A DNA stretch of 64,000 bases, from contig UQQU01000003.1 in assembly GCA_900543325.1 (NCBI GenBank), positions 1-64,000 of the forward strand. The letters are read 5' to 3'. Numbering within the stretch: position 1 is the stretch's first letter; every line of letters starts with the position of its first letter. Below are positions 1 through 9,361 of the stretch, piece by piece. A program made the translations under genes and the position numbers. The notes below the pieces were generated by a model, which saw only the letters and a program-made list of their open reading frames with translations, was not told where the DNA came from and did no database searches. Source of the DNA: an uncultured Clostridium sp. GTDB taxonomy: Bacteria > Bacillota > Clostridia > Clostridiales > Clostridiaceae.

Positions 1-68
1 AAAAAACAATCATTTTCATTATAGCTTGTGAAACAAAGTTTAATGTTTTTTCCTTCTATATAATTAAA

Positions 69-97
69 AAAGATAGCAGGTCTAACCTACTATCTTT
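69..97 (-). terminator. terminator after the pectinesterase gene
   Basis: A 13-bp stem (69-81 with 85-97, one G-T wobble) closes a 3-nt loop and is followed on the minus strand by a U-rich tract. It lies 9 bp past the stop codon of the gene at 106-3927. Confidence 0.75.
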
Positions 98-105
98 AGA
101 TAAAT

Positions 106-3100
106 CTATTTATATTTTTTTCTGTTTATTACATAGATAACTGCAGCTGCAGCTACTATTAAAGCTATCATTCCAAATATTCCAGCATCACCTGTTGCCG
201 GAGATAATAAATCCGATGTATTATCATCGTTATCTATTTCTGGTTTATTTGTATCTTCACCTGGTTTATTTATATCTTCTTCTGATCCATCTGTATCTTC
301 ACCTGGTTTATTTGTATCTTCTTCAGGATCTTCTGCTGGTCCATCTATTACTATTTCTTCCACAGTTACTTTAATTTCTTTAGTTGCACTTGCTCCTTTT
401 GAATCTGTAACTTTATATACTACTCTGTATATTCCTGCTATTGTAGTATCTACTGTGTTTTCTATTATATCAACCTTATCAGTTAAATCTCCATCTTCAT
501 AATCAGCTGCAGTTATATTTAACATCGGATCAAAATCATCACCAACATTTATAACTACATCTTCTGCATTTATAACTGGCACTATGTTCATTTCAACTTG
601 CTTGTAAGTTACTGTTACTGTACAAGTAGCTTGTTTATTTCCACATCTTGCTGTAATTACTGCACTTCCTACTTTTAAAGCACTTATATTTCCATCTTCA
701 TCAACAGTAGCTACACTGTTATCACTTGATTCAAATATAACTGCTGGTATTACTTTATTTACCGTACTTACTGTTGCTGTAAGTTTAAATGAATCTCCTA
801 CATTCATAAATAATTCATTTGCATTTAATTCTAGTTTCTCAACTTCCTCAATATCTTTATACCATGAATTTATATTAACATTTGATGACTCGTCTGTTGG
901 CATCCAATCATAATCATAACCATCATTTCCATCAACTGTAGTTGCTGAATTCTTAGCAAATACTCTAGACATAGTATAATTAGTAGCTTGATTATTACTT
1001 AAAACATTTCTTGTTTCACTTAATTTTGCTCCTGGTCCATAACTTCCGTATTCATAGAATCTTGATGTAGACGCAAGAGACTCTCCCATATCTTCCCAAC
1101 CTTTAGAAGTTATGTGATCTCCCATATAACAGTTTACATATGTAACTGCTGGAGTCATTGTTCTTGTTTGACTACTTGGTCTCCAAGGTCTACCAAGTGA
1201 TACAGTATTTGCAGCTATATTATCAAGACCTATTAATCTTGAATTCATTATTAAATATCCATAACTATCGCTATCCCAAGTATCTGCTGCTGTTATATAT
1301 CCATTATTACTTTTTGAGTTTCTATTAAGTGATGCTATATCACAATCATTGAATACTGCTTGTGCTCTACCAAATATAAAGTCAACATCACCCTCTATAT
1401 AACATTTATAGTAATATTGTCTTGCTGGTGATGACGAGCTTGCATCTGCAAGCAATGTATCTTGATTTCCTATAAATCTACAATTTACAAATATACTTTG
1501 GTCTGCTTGATTATTTAAAGCAACTGCTTGCTCATTATCAGCACCAGTTTCTTTAAATGCATTTTCTATAGTTAAATTTTCTGCCGTAAACCCTACAGCT
1601 TTACTTTTTACAGTAACACTTGCACTTCCTGAAGTACCATATGTTCCACCACCTGGTTTTGTAGTTCCATTTGCTACATCATAAGTAAGTATTGTATTTT
1701 CACTATCTTCACCTATTAAACTTATATACGGTGACTCTATTGTAAGTTTCTCTTTGTAAGTACCGTTTTTAATATAAATTACTACTCTTTCTGTATTTTT
1801 TTTGCTAATTGATTCAACTGCTGATGTTATAGTTTTATATGTTTTTATTCCATTAACCTTTTCACCATCAATACCTGTATAATTACAGTCTACTATTATG
1901 TCAGAGTTTGTATTAGCTAAATAAACTATATTATAAGGTTTTATAGTATTTTTACCATCTCCTGTAGTGTGGTAAATTTCTATTGTATTTCTTCCTAAGT
2001 CTAAAGTTAAATTTTGCTCAAATAATTCATTAGCTTTCTTTTCTAAGCCTTTAACTTTTAACTCTCCATTTTGAATTATACTTATATATCCATCTTTATT
2101 AGTTGAACCTTCTAATGATATTACTGAGTTAGATACTGTATCCTTTGGTTCTTTTGTCATATTAAATATTGCTGCATTTTTTTCATATTGTATATTAGAA
2201 GGATTGCTATTGTTTGGTGTAGCAATAGCAACTTGAGAATCGTTACCTACTCCATTTTCATTTTTTGCTATTACTTTATAATAATATGTATCAAAGTTTA
2301 CAACATCATTATCAACATAAATAGTTTCTGGAGCATTTACTTCTGCTATAGTTGTATATTCTCCATTTTTAGATGTTGTTCTGTTTATAATATATGAAGT
2401 TGCATTATTCACTGCATTCCATGTTAAAGTTACTTTAGAATCTGAACCTTCAGCTTTTAAATTTTCTACTGTATCTACAGGTTTAACTTCTACTACTTCT
2501 TCTGAATTATAGTAAACTTTGTTTTCATTTTCTATTATAACATTATCAAAAGTAGCAACTGCTGGTGTTTCACTTCCACCATTACTTACAACAAATCCAA
2601 CATACCAAGTATCGTTACCGCTTAATACCGTTTGTGAATTTGTTAAAGTCTTATCTGCTGGGAATGTTTTATCCTCAGATATATAATATCTAAATTGACT
2701 TCCTGTATCAGTCTTTGTTCTAACTATTTTTATATATTGATTTTTTGAGTCTTTAGTAAGACCTGATATTGATGCTGCTCCTGTTCCTTCATTCGCTTTA
2801 TCTCTAAATGCATATCTATATTGATTTTTACTTGGTTCAACATATACACCAAAGTAATCAGCATCATTTGTATTATTATCCTCACGAACAAATACACCTG
2901 CTTGACCATAATTTGCTTGACTCATATCAAAATCTACAAGTCTAGCAACTATAGTTGCATTTCCTTCAACTTTATAATTAACAAATTGGTAATTATCAGT
3001 TGCTCCTGGATCCTTACCTATATATGTACCTGATCCATTAACAGTAAATTGTTTTTTATTTTTATCAAAGTTTGCAAAAACATTTTCACTATTATTTCCT

Positions 3101-3927
3101 ATAGGTAAATTAGTAAATCCATTTGGTAAAGTACCTTGGTTATAATCAGGTAGCTCAGGTATTTCTGGAACTTCTGGAGTTTCCTCATCTATTTGACTAT
3201 TCGAATTAAATAGTTCACCTGTCGAATCTTCTATAATAATATTATCAAAGTCAGCTACTGCTGAATTAGCACTTCCACCATTACTTACAACAAACCCTGC
3301 ATACCAAGTATTACTATTGCTTGATACTGTTTTTGTTTTAGTAATAGTATTATCATCTGGGAATGTTACATCACTAGATATAGAATATGAGAATTTACTT
3401 CCCTTTTTTACTATCTTTATATATTGATTCTTTGAACTTGATGTAAGTCCTTCTATTGATGTTGCTCCTGATCTCACTGCTGAATTATCTCTATATGCAC
3501 ATCTATAAGCATCTTTAGTTGGATCTACATACACACCATAATAGTTTGCATTATCTGTATTGTTATCTTCACGAATAAATACTCCTGCTTGACCTTTAGC
3601 GGCCTGACTTATATCAAAGTCTAAAAGCCTAGCTATTATTGTAGCATCCCCTTCGACTTTGTAGTTTACAAATTGATAACTATCTGTTTTTCCAACATCT
3701 TTTCCTATGTATTGACCTGAACCCTTAATGCTCAGTACTTTACTTGTCTTGTCGAAAGTTGCACTTCCTGTACCATCACTATTACCTATAGCTACATTTG
3801 TAAAACCTACTGGTAATTCATTGCTAGTTAATGCATATACAACATTAAAACTTGGTACAGTATAACCTATTATCATTGCCATGATAAGTAGACAAGATAT
3901 AAATTTCTTTTGTAAATGGTTCTTCAT
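106..3927 (-). CDS. sortase-anchored multidomain pectinesterase-like protein
   Basis: A 1273-residue secreted surface protein. Residues 1-33 form a signal peptide. Two similar sandwich domains follow (about 40-240 and 265-480, both with the motif FVNYKVEG), then a fibronectin III-like domain (488-570) and a pectinesterase beta-helix (about 690-1005). The helix carries NQDTLLAD, GDVDFIFGRA and LGRPWRP, matching the catalytic Gln, two Asp and Arg regions of family CE8. A BIG2-like domain (about 1050-1125), a DUF5011-like domain (about 1135-1210) and a Pro/Glu/Asp linker with repeated NKPGED units follow. The C-terminus has SPATG at about 1242, a hydrophobic helix and RKKYK, so it is probably a sortase substrate with a non-LPXTG signal. 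The family demethylesterifies pectin; no pectate lyase is nearby. A GGAGGG site precedes the ATG. Confidence 0.88.
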   Translation of the reverse strand: MKNHLQKKFISCLLIMAMIIGYTVPSFNVVYALTSNELPVGFTNVAIGNSDGTGSATFDKTSKVLSIKGSGQYIGKDVGKTDSYQFVNYKVEGDATIIARLLDFDISQAAKGQAGVFIREDNNTDNANYYGVYVDPTKDAYRCAYRDNSAVRSGATSIEGLTSSSKNQYIKIVKKGSKFSYSISSDVTFPDDNTITKTKTVSSNSNTWYAGFVVSNGGSANSAVADFDNIIIEDSTGELFNSNSQIDEETPEVPEIPELPDYNQGTLPNGFTNLPIGNNSENVFANFDKNKKQFTVNGSGTYIGKDPGATDNYQFVNYKVEGNATIVARLVDFDMSQANYGQAGVFVREDNNTNDADYFGVYVEPSKNQYRYAFRDKANEGTGAASISGLTKDSKNQYIKIVRTKTDTGSQFRYYISEDKTFPADKTLTNSQTVLSGNDTWYVGFVVSNGGSETPAVATFDNVIIENENKVYYNSEEVVEVKPVDTVENLKAEGSDSKVTLTWNAVNNATSYIINRTTSKNGEYTTIAEVNAPETIYVDNDVVNFDTYYYKVIAKNENGVGNDSQVAIATPNNSNPSNIQYEKNAAIFNMTKEPKDTVSNSVISLEGSTNKDGYISIIQNGELKVKGLEKKANELFEQNLTLDLGRNTIEIYHTTGDGKNTIKPYNIVYLANTNSDIIVDCNYTGIDGEKVNGIKTYKTITSAVESISKKNTERVVIYIKNGTYKEKLTIESPYISLIGEDSENTILTYDVANGTTKPGGGTYGTSGSASVTVKSKAVGFTAENLTIENAFKETGADNEQAVALNNQADQSIFVNCRFIGNQDTLLADASSSSPARQYYYKCYIEGDVDFIFGRAQAVFNDCDIASLNRNSKSNNGYITAADTWDSDSYGYLIMNSRLIGLDNIAANTVSLGRPWRPSSQTRTMTPAVTYVNCYMGDHITSKGWEDMGESLASTSRFYEYGSYGPGAKLSETRNVLSNNQATNYTMSRVFAKNSATTVDGNDGYDYDWMPTDESSNVNINSWYKDIEEVEKLELNANELFMNVGDSFKLTATVSTVNKVIPAVIFESSDNSVATVDEDGNISALKVGSAVITARCGNKQATCTVTVTYKQVEMNIVPVINAEDVVINVGDDFDPMLNITAADYEDGDLTDKVDIIENTVDTTIAGIYRVVYKVTDSKGASATKEIKVTVEEIVIDGPAEDPEEDTNKPGEDTDGSEEDINKPGEDTNKPEIDNDDNTSDLLSPATGDAGIFGMIALIVAAAAVIYVINRKKYK

Positions 3928-4479
3928 ATTATCGATTTCCCTCCATTAATTATTTAATTTTAAATACAATTGATATTTTTTGATATTATAGAATATCTTA
4001 TATCGTATAATATAATTACTGAAAAATAGTTTAACATATCAAGTATGTAGAATTTTGTCATTTTAAGTCGGTAAATAATATTTTTTTTTAACTTTTGTAA
4101 TTCTGTATAAAGAATAAGACTTAACCATTTTCAAATTTGGCTAGTTGATTCTTTATTTACTTTAATTATTCTATAACTACAATACTTCTGTTTCTTATAG
4201 ATTCTTTATTAATGGAACTTCGATTGAGCTTCTTTAGGATATTAATAGCACTATAGATTAAGTATTATATACAACGATCAAATTATTAATGCTCCAAATA
4301 TAACTATTATGTAAGAGGTGATTATTTGTACTCTAAAACTTAATTGATAGTGTTTATTTATAGCTTCTAAAAAATGCCGGGATATGAACAAGTAGTGGCA
4401 AATACACGAGTTAATAGAGAGGGTACGATAGTTAAAATATAATAAATGGAATCCAAAAATGATGAAGAGCATCCATAAC
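3928..4479. other. intergenic stretch, no gene recognised
   Basis: AT-rich spacer upstream of the pectinesterase. It holds that gene's ribosome binding site (near 3935) and a weak promoter-like TATAAG in the minus direction near 4000. Past about 4250 it contains short broken reading frames that may belong to the decayed element that follows. No RNA structure or intact gene was seen. Confidence 0.5.
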
Positions 4480-5245
4480 AGTTGGTAGGGATAATGATAG
4501 TAAACTTATTAGAAAACAATTTACCGGAAAAACTCAAAATGATTTAAAAAAGAAATATTACTAGGTATTGGATAAAATAACTCTAAGTGAATGGTATTAT
4601 ACTAGTTATATGATTATTGTACTAAGGGTTTAAAGCCTAAATCATTCCAAAAATACGAGGGAATATATAGGAATTATGTAAAAGATCGTGAACTTATAAA
4701 AGCAAAACTAAAAGATTTGAGAACCACACATATTCAAAAATATTATAATAAGCTTCAAAAGCAAAATAATAAACCAACATCAACTATAAAAGGTATCAAT
4801 ACTAGACTTAAACCATATTTAGGAGAAGCTAAAAAACAAGGATATATACAAAATAATTATTGTAAAATGGTTACATTGCCAAAAATGATACTAAAAAGGA
4901 TATGAAAGTATTAAGCCAACAAAACCAACAAAAGTCTATAAGAGTTATACAAGTACATAAACTAGAAATATTATCTTTAATTGCTCTTAGATTTACGTTT
5001 AGGTGAGTTACTTAGTCTTAAATAGTTTGATATAGATATTAATACTGGAATGTTAACAATTAATAGAACTTTATCAAGAGTTAAAAAATAGGCTACTATT
5101 AAATATGAAATAATAGAACAAACAGCAAAACAGTTTAGGTGTTAATGGGTTATTATAATATTAATATAACTATAGATATATACACTCATGTAACGGAAGA
5201 TATAAAACTTGAATCCGTTGAAAAACTTAATAATATATTTATAAT
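4480..5245 (+). pseudogene. decayed tyrosine recombinase (phage/ICE-type integrase)
   Basis: Fragments of one integrase can be read in several frames. DSKLIRKQFTGKTQNDLKKK resembles an N-terminal arm-binding domain. KSFQKYEGIYRNYVKD running on through LRTTHIQKYYNKLQ (4717-4905) is a SAM-like core-binding domain. LRLGELLSLK then FDIDINTGMLTINRTLSRVK is the start of the catalytic domain. IDIYTHVTEDIKLESVEKL near 5175-5235 carries the catalytic Tyr. Several stops and frameshifts break it, and the His-x-x-Arg region is missing. It lies on the 3' side of ssrA, a classical attachment site for this family, which suggests the relic of an element once integrated there. Confidence 0.8.
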
Positions 5246-5444
5246 ATATAGCCATTATATAAGATAGTTCTTTTTTATACTTTATAGTATTTTAATAATA
5301 ATGCTACTATATGCATGATTTTAGATTTTTAAGTATATATATTTTTTAAATAAGAAGATTCAGTAACCATAAATTTCATCTATAGAAATCTTCAAGAAAC
5401 AAAAACAACAATAATTATTATTTAATTTACTTGGAGAGATTTAC

Positions 5445-6500
5445 ATGAAAAGATTTGATAAAGATGTTGATAGAGATGAAAAAATAATAGGGTTAAAGTT
5501 AGCTATGAAAAGTACAAATAATATTAGATTATATAAAATATATTCTGTTGTACTTAAGCATTTACAAGGGTTTAAAAACAAAGATATTCAGAAATGGAAT
5601 GTTTAGAAAAATACACCGTAGATATTTATATAAAAGATTATATAGACAATAGATTAAAAGGACTTGAAATGAAATATAGCTCTGGTAAGAAAAGAAAACT
5701 TTCAAAGGAGCAATAGGTTGAATTAGTTAATATTATAACTACTCATACTCCGGAGGATGTAGGCTTTAAAAATAGATGTAATTGAACTATTGCACTTGTT
5801 CAAGAATATATACTGAAGAAATTTAATATTAATATGTGTCATAGTGCAGTATATGTTGCCATGAATAGATTAAACCTTGGTTACACTAGACCAACATATG
5901 TATTAGCTAAATCTGATAAAGAAAAACAAGAAAAATTTAAACAAGATTTTGAAGTGCTAAAAAAAATACTTTGAAGGAGAAGTTAATCATATTTTATTTG
6001 AAGATGAATCTATGATTAGGTATTATCAAGCTATTCAGAAAACATGGTTTATTAAAGGCAGACTGAAAAAAATACCTACATATGGTAAAAATCCTGATGT
6101 CAAAATGATTGGAACTTTAGATTATATAACAGGAATGGTTTATTGTGAAGAACATGAAAGATATGATGCTAATGTATTCCTAAAGTTTCTTGAGAATATA
6201 TTATCCAACTACCCTACAGGTAAAATTGTTATGATTTTAGATAATGCTAGAATTCATCATGCTAAGTTAATACAACTATTTCTGATGAAAGTAAAAGGTA
6301 GATTAGAATTAATGTTTTTGCCACCCTATAGCCCAGAACTTAATTTAATTGAGGGATTATAGGGTTGGATAAAATCAAGTATTATAAATAATAAGTTCTT
6401 TTCTAGTGTAGCAATAGTAAAAACATCAATAAATAAATTTATTGATGAAATAAATAAAGCTCCTCATATTACCATAGATAGACTATGCATAAAAATGTAG
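5445..6500 (+). pseudogene. decayed IS630-family DDE transposase
   Basis: A start with GGAGAG ribosome site (5445) opens a frame beginning MKRFDKDVDRDEK; frameshifts follow. The middle reads HSAVYVAMNRLNLGYTRP, and 6012-6362 reads openly. DESMIRYYQAIQKTW holds the first catalytic Asp, MILDNARIHHAK the second, and PPYSPELNLIEGL the Glu. An in-frame TAG replaces the Trp of the usual GLWGW motif, after which the frame continues to about 6500 (TIDRLCIKM). Family and catalytic motifs fit IS630/Tc1-like transposases. No clear terminal repeats or TA duplication could be fixed by eye. Inactive. Confidence 0.85.
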
Positions 6501-6612
6501 GAACTTTATTAAAACATATATATTATAATTTAATATTATTTATATCATCGTGGTTTTATTTGATGTGTTCTAAAAATATTATACCTATTCTATCTAAATT
6601 TTTATACATATT

Positions 6613-6644
6613 AAAAACACTCACATCTAATGGATACGAGTGTT
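6613..6644 (-). terminator. ssrA terminator
   Basis: On the minus strand AACACTC pairs with GAGTGTT across a 15-nt loop and is followed by TTTTAA. It begins 13 nt beyond the CCA end of the tmRNA. Confidence 0.75.
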
Positions 6645-6656
6645 AGTGGATTTCAA

Positions 6657-7280
6657 TGGTGGAGACGAGGGGTCATGAGCATCCATTATTTCTATATGGC
6701 ACTGACTATATCTTCTACTATTACTAGAATAGTAGCCTGGCATATTATAGAAGCTTAGTATAGTTTATATCTTCTATCCTAGTATTCCATAGATTACTCC
6801 TTAGGAACCTATAAGTCGATACGAGGCTGTTGAATTTCTTCACATACCTCTCGGTATTGCCGTCAGCATTCTCTGTTACGGTTTCACCGATAAAGCCAAG
6901 TTATCACTTAAACATCACTGCTTAAGGCGACTTTCTTTCAAAATCGAACCCCTGTCCGAAAGCAGACCAGCCTGACTTTCTACGAGCGTAGTTTGTGACT
7001 AAAATTTCGGTCCTTAGTTCGCTCACAAACAAACTCCTAATTCCCTAGCTTCATAAATACCCCTCTAGCTCAAAGCTTTGCTAGACTTCGTTCCCTACTT
7101 TAATGACACCAGCTACCCGAAACGTAGGCATCCCGGACTGATGAGCAAGCTATATTAAGCTGCTAATGCAAAATTGTCTTCTGCGTTTATATTTAATGCA
7201 TACTTTATTATCGAGGTGACATGCTTGCCTCGGCCCGCTTATCAAACCCATCTTACCCCCGTCGAAGCCAAAACGCCCCC
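6657..7280 (-). ncRNA. ssrA: tmRNA (ssrA), gene interrupted by a group I intron
   Basis: On the minus strand the gene begins GGGGGCGTTTTGGCTTCGAC (5' end 7280) and ends CGTCTCCACCA (6657). The 5' GGGGGCG and 3' CGTCTCC pair as the acceptor stem with two G-U wobbles. The tag reading frame is 7184-7155: resume codon GCA, then codons for EDNFALAA and a stop, the clostridial proteolysis tag. The T-arm 5' half (AGGGG plus TTCGAT, ending 6943) is separated from its 3' half (A plus CCCCT, from 6673) by 269 nt. Joining them restores a 5-bp stem and 7-nt loop and a mature RNA of about 355 nt. It works with SmpB in trans-translation; smpB lies 19 kb away on the same strand. Confidence 0.95.
6674..6942 (-). 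other. group I intron in the tmRNA T-loop
   Basis: The 269-nt insertion has group I features. The 5' exon ends in U after CGA; CGAU pairs with GUCG inside the intron (6931-6928) as P1 with the expected U-G wobble at the splice site. The intron ends in G (6674). An S-like element AAGATATAGTC is at 6714-6704, an R-like TTCAACAGCC near 6834-6825, and a Q-like GACGGCAATACCGAGAGG just upstream. It has no endonuclease ORF. A subgroup IA3 intron in the T-loop of tmRNA has been reported in Clostridium botulinum, so this is likely a relative. Confidence 0.88.
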
Positions 7281-7349
7281 ATGTTAGGATAATAGGTCAT
7301 AAACGCTTTACCTATTAAATTTTCAATCGATGATTAACATCGTGACTTT

Positions 7350-7378
7350 ATTATAAAACATACAGTTTCAACTGTCAA
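7350..7378 (-). promoter_or_regulatory. ssrA promoter
   Basis: Perfect consensus on the minus strand: TTGACA (7378-7373), 17-bp spacer, TATAAT (7355-7350). Transcription would start about 60 nt before the mature tmRNA 5' end, leaving a 5' leader to be processed. Confidence 0.9.
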
Positions 7379-7418
7379 CTTAACTATTCCATTAAACTAT
7401 TGGAAAAATAAAAAACTC

Positions 7419-7447
7419 TTGCATTTATTGTCGAAAGATGTTATTCT
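7419..7447 (+). promoter_or_regulatory. promoter of a candidate small RNA
   Basis: TTGCAT (7419-7424), 17-bp spacer, TATTCT (7442-7447), divergent from the ssrA promoter. Confidence 0.5.
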
Positions 7448-7453
7448 AAACAA

Positions 7454-7531
7454 GCAGTTGGTACGTTAAAGTGCTAATTACCTGTAGAGTCTAGTTTGTC
7501 CTTCGCCGGATGCTAGACTCTACTTTATTTT
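7454..7531 (+). ncRNA. candidate small RNA with intrinsic terminator
   Basis: Between the promoter at 7419-7447 and a strong terminator lies a unit of about 75 nt with no start codon followed by a usable frame. The terminator is an 11-bp perfect stem, GTAGAGTCTAG (7484-7494) with CTAGACTCTAC (7513-7523), followed by TTTATTTTT. Nothing upstream on this strand needs a terminator, because ssrA runs the other way. The 5' part (CAAGCAGTTGGTACG) resembles a tRNA D-arm but no tRNA can be folded. Function unknown. Confidence 0.5.
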
Positions 7532-7548
7532 TAAAAATTTTTTAAAAT

Positions 7549-7578
7549 TTATCCACATAAACTAAAAAATAATCCACA
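7549..7578 (+). promoter_or_regulatory. two DnaA-box-like sequences
   Basis: TTATCCACA at 7549-7557 matches the DnaA box consensus exactly; TAATCCACA at 7570-7578 has one mismatch. They are 21 bp apart in the same direction. They may be chance in AT-rich DNA. Confidence 0.3.
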
Positions 7579-7623
7579 TTCTAATTCATATTTTTCCCAA
7601 ATACCTGTTTATAACTGTATAAC

Positions 7624-9033
7624 TTACTTTTCTTTATGTAAAATAATTATAAATTCTGATCCCTTATCAATTTCACTAAACACTTTTATTTCTCCACCGT
7701 GAGCATTTACTATAGATTTAGATATTGTAAGTCCGACTCCTATGCCTTTTTCACTACCACCTCTTGATTTATCAATTCTATAAAATCGCTCAAATATATT
7801 TTTAAGTTCATCTTTAGGTATACCAATTCCACTATCCTTAATACTTATATTAATATTACTATCTTTAGTAAATGTCTTAATATATATATCACCATTTCCT
7901 TTATTATATTTAATAGCATTAGATAGTATATTTATAATTACTTGTGCAAATTTTTCCTTATCAATTAAAATCTCTAAATCTTCTAATTCATATTTAATTA
8001 ATAAATTTTTTTCTAATGCTTTTCCTTCATAATTATAAACAATATTTTTTATATAGTTTTCTAAGTTTACTACTTCTTTATTTAAATTATTTTTCCCACT
8101 ATCAAACTTAGCTAACTTACTTAAATCATCAACTAGATTTGTAATTCTCGTTACTTCTTCATTTATACTATTAAGTCTATCATTAGTTGGTTGCCAAATT
8201 CCTGCAATAATTGCATCTAAATGACCCTTTATACTTGTAAGGGGTGTTCTTATCTCATGAGCTATATCTCCTGTTAGTTGTTTTCTTAAGTTTTCTTGTT
8301 CATTTAATTCATTAGATAATTTATTTATAGAGTCTATAAGATCATCAACTTCACTTATATTACTTTTATAAGTTAGCTCCTTTTTATAGTTTCCCCTACC
8401 TATAGCTTTTGTCATCTTCGATACTTTTGAAATAGGATTGGTTATTGATCTAGATATTATTATTGAAATTACTATAATACTTCCTATAGAAATAGTACCT
8501 ATTATTGCCATAATTCTATTAACAGCATTAAAAAGCTCCACATCATTTTCCATATAATAAGTAGATGCATAATGACCTATATAAGCATATCCAACTAAAT
8601 TATCATTGTTGTCACTAACATCAACTTTATACTCTTCAAAATAATTGTTCCATTTCTTTTCTATACTTTGCATATTTTCACTTACTTCTCTTATAGTAGT
8701 ATCTGATAATACCTTTTCATCTTCAAATACACTCCATATTTTATTATTGTCTTCATCATATATTTCAATAGAAATTCCTTTTCTTATTGCATCTACTCCT
8801 AAGTTTTCTATAAGCTCAATATCCCAAGTATTATTTACATATATACTTTTCAAATCAAACTCAATTAGATGATTTACTTCTGCTTTATTACTATCATCAA
8901 CATACTTTTCAAAAGAACTCTTAAAGTTTGTATTTACAAAAAATCTTATAGATATAATTGTTACAATCATAATAAAAGTAAAAGATATTATAAGCTTACT
9001 ATTTATTGATTTTAATTTACTTCTATAATCCAA
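7624..9033 (-). CDS. sensor histidine kinase (OmpR-partner class)
   Basis: About 469 residues. It has an N-terminal membrane segment, an extracytoplasmic region, a second membrane segment (about 180-200), a HAMP domain, a HisKA domain with DIAHEIRTPLTSIKGH (phospho-accepting His) and a HATPase domain with NILSNAIKYN, DSGIGIPKD and GIGVGLTISK. An in-frame ATG at 9066 lies inside the remains of the upstream response regulator. TTG at 9033, 7 nt after GGGG and overlapping that regulator's original stop, is the more likely start. Its cognate regulator is broken (9023-9254), so the kinase may be orphaned. Its signal is unknown. Confidence 0.85.
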   Translation of the reverse strand: MDYRSKLKSINSKLIISFTFIMIVTIISIRFFVNTNFKSSFEKYVDDSNKAEVNHLIEFDLKSIYVNNTWDIELIENLGVDAIRKGISIEIYDEDNNKIWSVFEDEKVLSDTTIREVSENMQSIEKKWNNYFEEYKVDVSDNNDNLVGYAYIGHYASTYYMENDVELFNAVNRIMAIIGTISIGSIIVISIIISRSITNPISKVSKMTKAIGRGNYKKELTYKSNISEVDDLIDSINKLSNELNEQENLRKQLTGDIAHEIRTPLTSIKGHLDAIIAGIWQPTNDRLNSINEEVTRITNLVDDLSKLAKFDSGKNNLNKEVVNLENYIKNIVYNYEGKALEKNLLIKYELEDLEILIDKEKFAQVIINILSNAIKYNKGNGDIYIKTFTKDSNINISIKDSGIGIPKDELKNIFERFYRIDKSRGGSEKGIGVGLTISKSIVNAHGGEIKVFSEIDKGSEFIIILHKEK

Positions 9034-9254
9034 ATCTATACCCCACTCCATATACAGTATGTACATATTTCTTCTCCACTTATATCTGGAATCATTCTAT
9101 CTAATATTACTAAATTATATTTTTTTGAATTTAATTTATCTATAGCACTATTTCCATCATAAGCAACATCTGTACAATAGCCTTCATTATCTAAAAAAGC
9201 CTTTATAAACTCACATATTTTCTTTTCATCATCAACTATTAATATGCTAACCAT
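9023..9254 (-). pseudogene. response regulator with large internal deletion
   Basis: Starts well (GGAGG site, MVSILIVDDEKKICEF) and keeps the first part of a receiver domain, with the acidic pocket and phospho-accepting Asp in LVILDRMIPD. After ISGEEIC the sequence jumps to what, in the next frame, reads YVHTVYGVGYRFGL and a stop: the extreme C-terminus of an OmpR-type winged helix. Roughly 150 codons (rest of the receiver, linker and most of the DNA-binding domain) are gone and the frame is shifted. As read, it makes a 72-residue fragment ending TYCIWSGV, which cannot bind DNA. Confidence 0.88.
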
Positions 9255-9315
9255 AATAACCTCCTAAAAAATCTCTTTTTCAATAGTATAACTCTCTTTT
9301 TTCTTATAATATTTA

Positions 9316-9352
9316 AAGAGTTGCCTGTAAATAACTCTTATTGGCAACTCTT
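9316..9352 (-). terminator. hairpin after mgtE
   Basis: AAGAGTTGCC pairs with GGCAACTCTT across a 17-nt loop, immediately downstream of mgtE. The U-tract is weak. Confidence 0.5.
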
Positions 9353-9361
9353 AATTTAATA

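Noticed and set aside
4278..4472. Minus-strand frame of 64 codons upstream of the pectinesterase
   Set aside because: No ribosome binding site, no recognisable motif, and it overlaps sequence that looks like the edge of the decayed element.
7454..7494. tRNA gene (D-arm-like CAGTTGGTA)
   Set aside because: No acceptor stem, anticodon arm or T-arm (GGTTCRA) can be folded; it runs straight into a terminator.
7549..7578. Replication origin at the DnaA boxes
   Set aside because: Only two boxes, with no dnaA/dnaN genes or AT-rich unwinding cluster organised around them.
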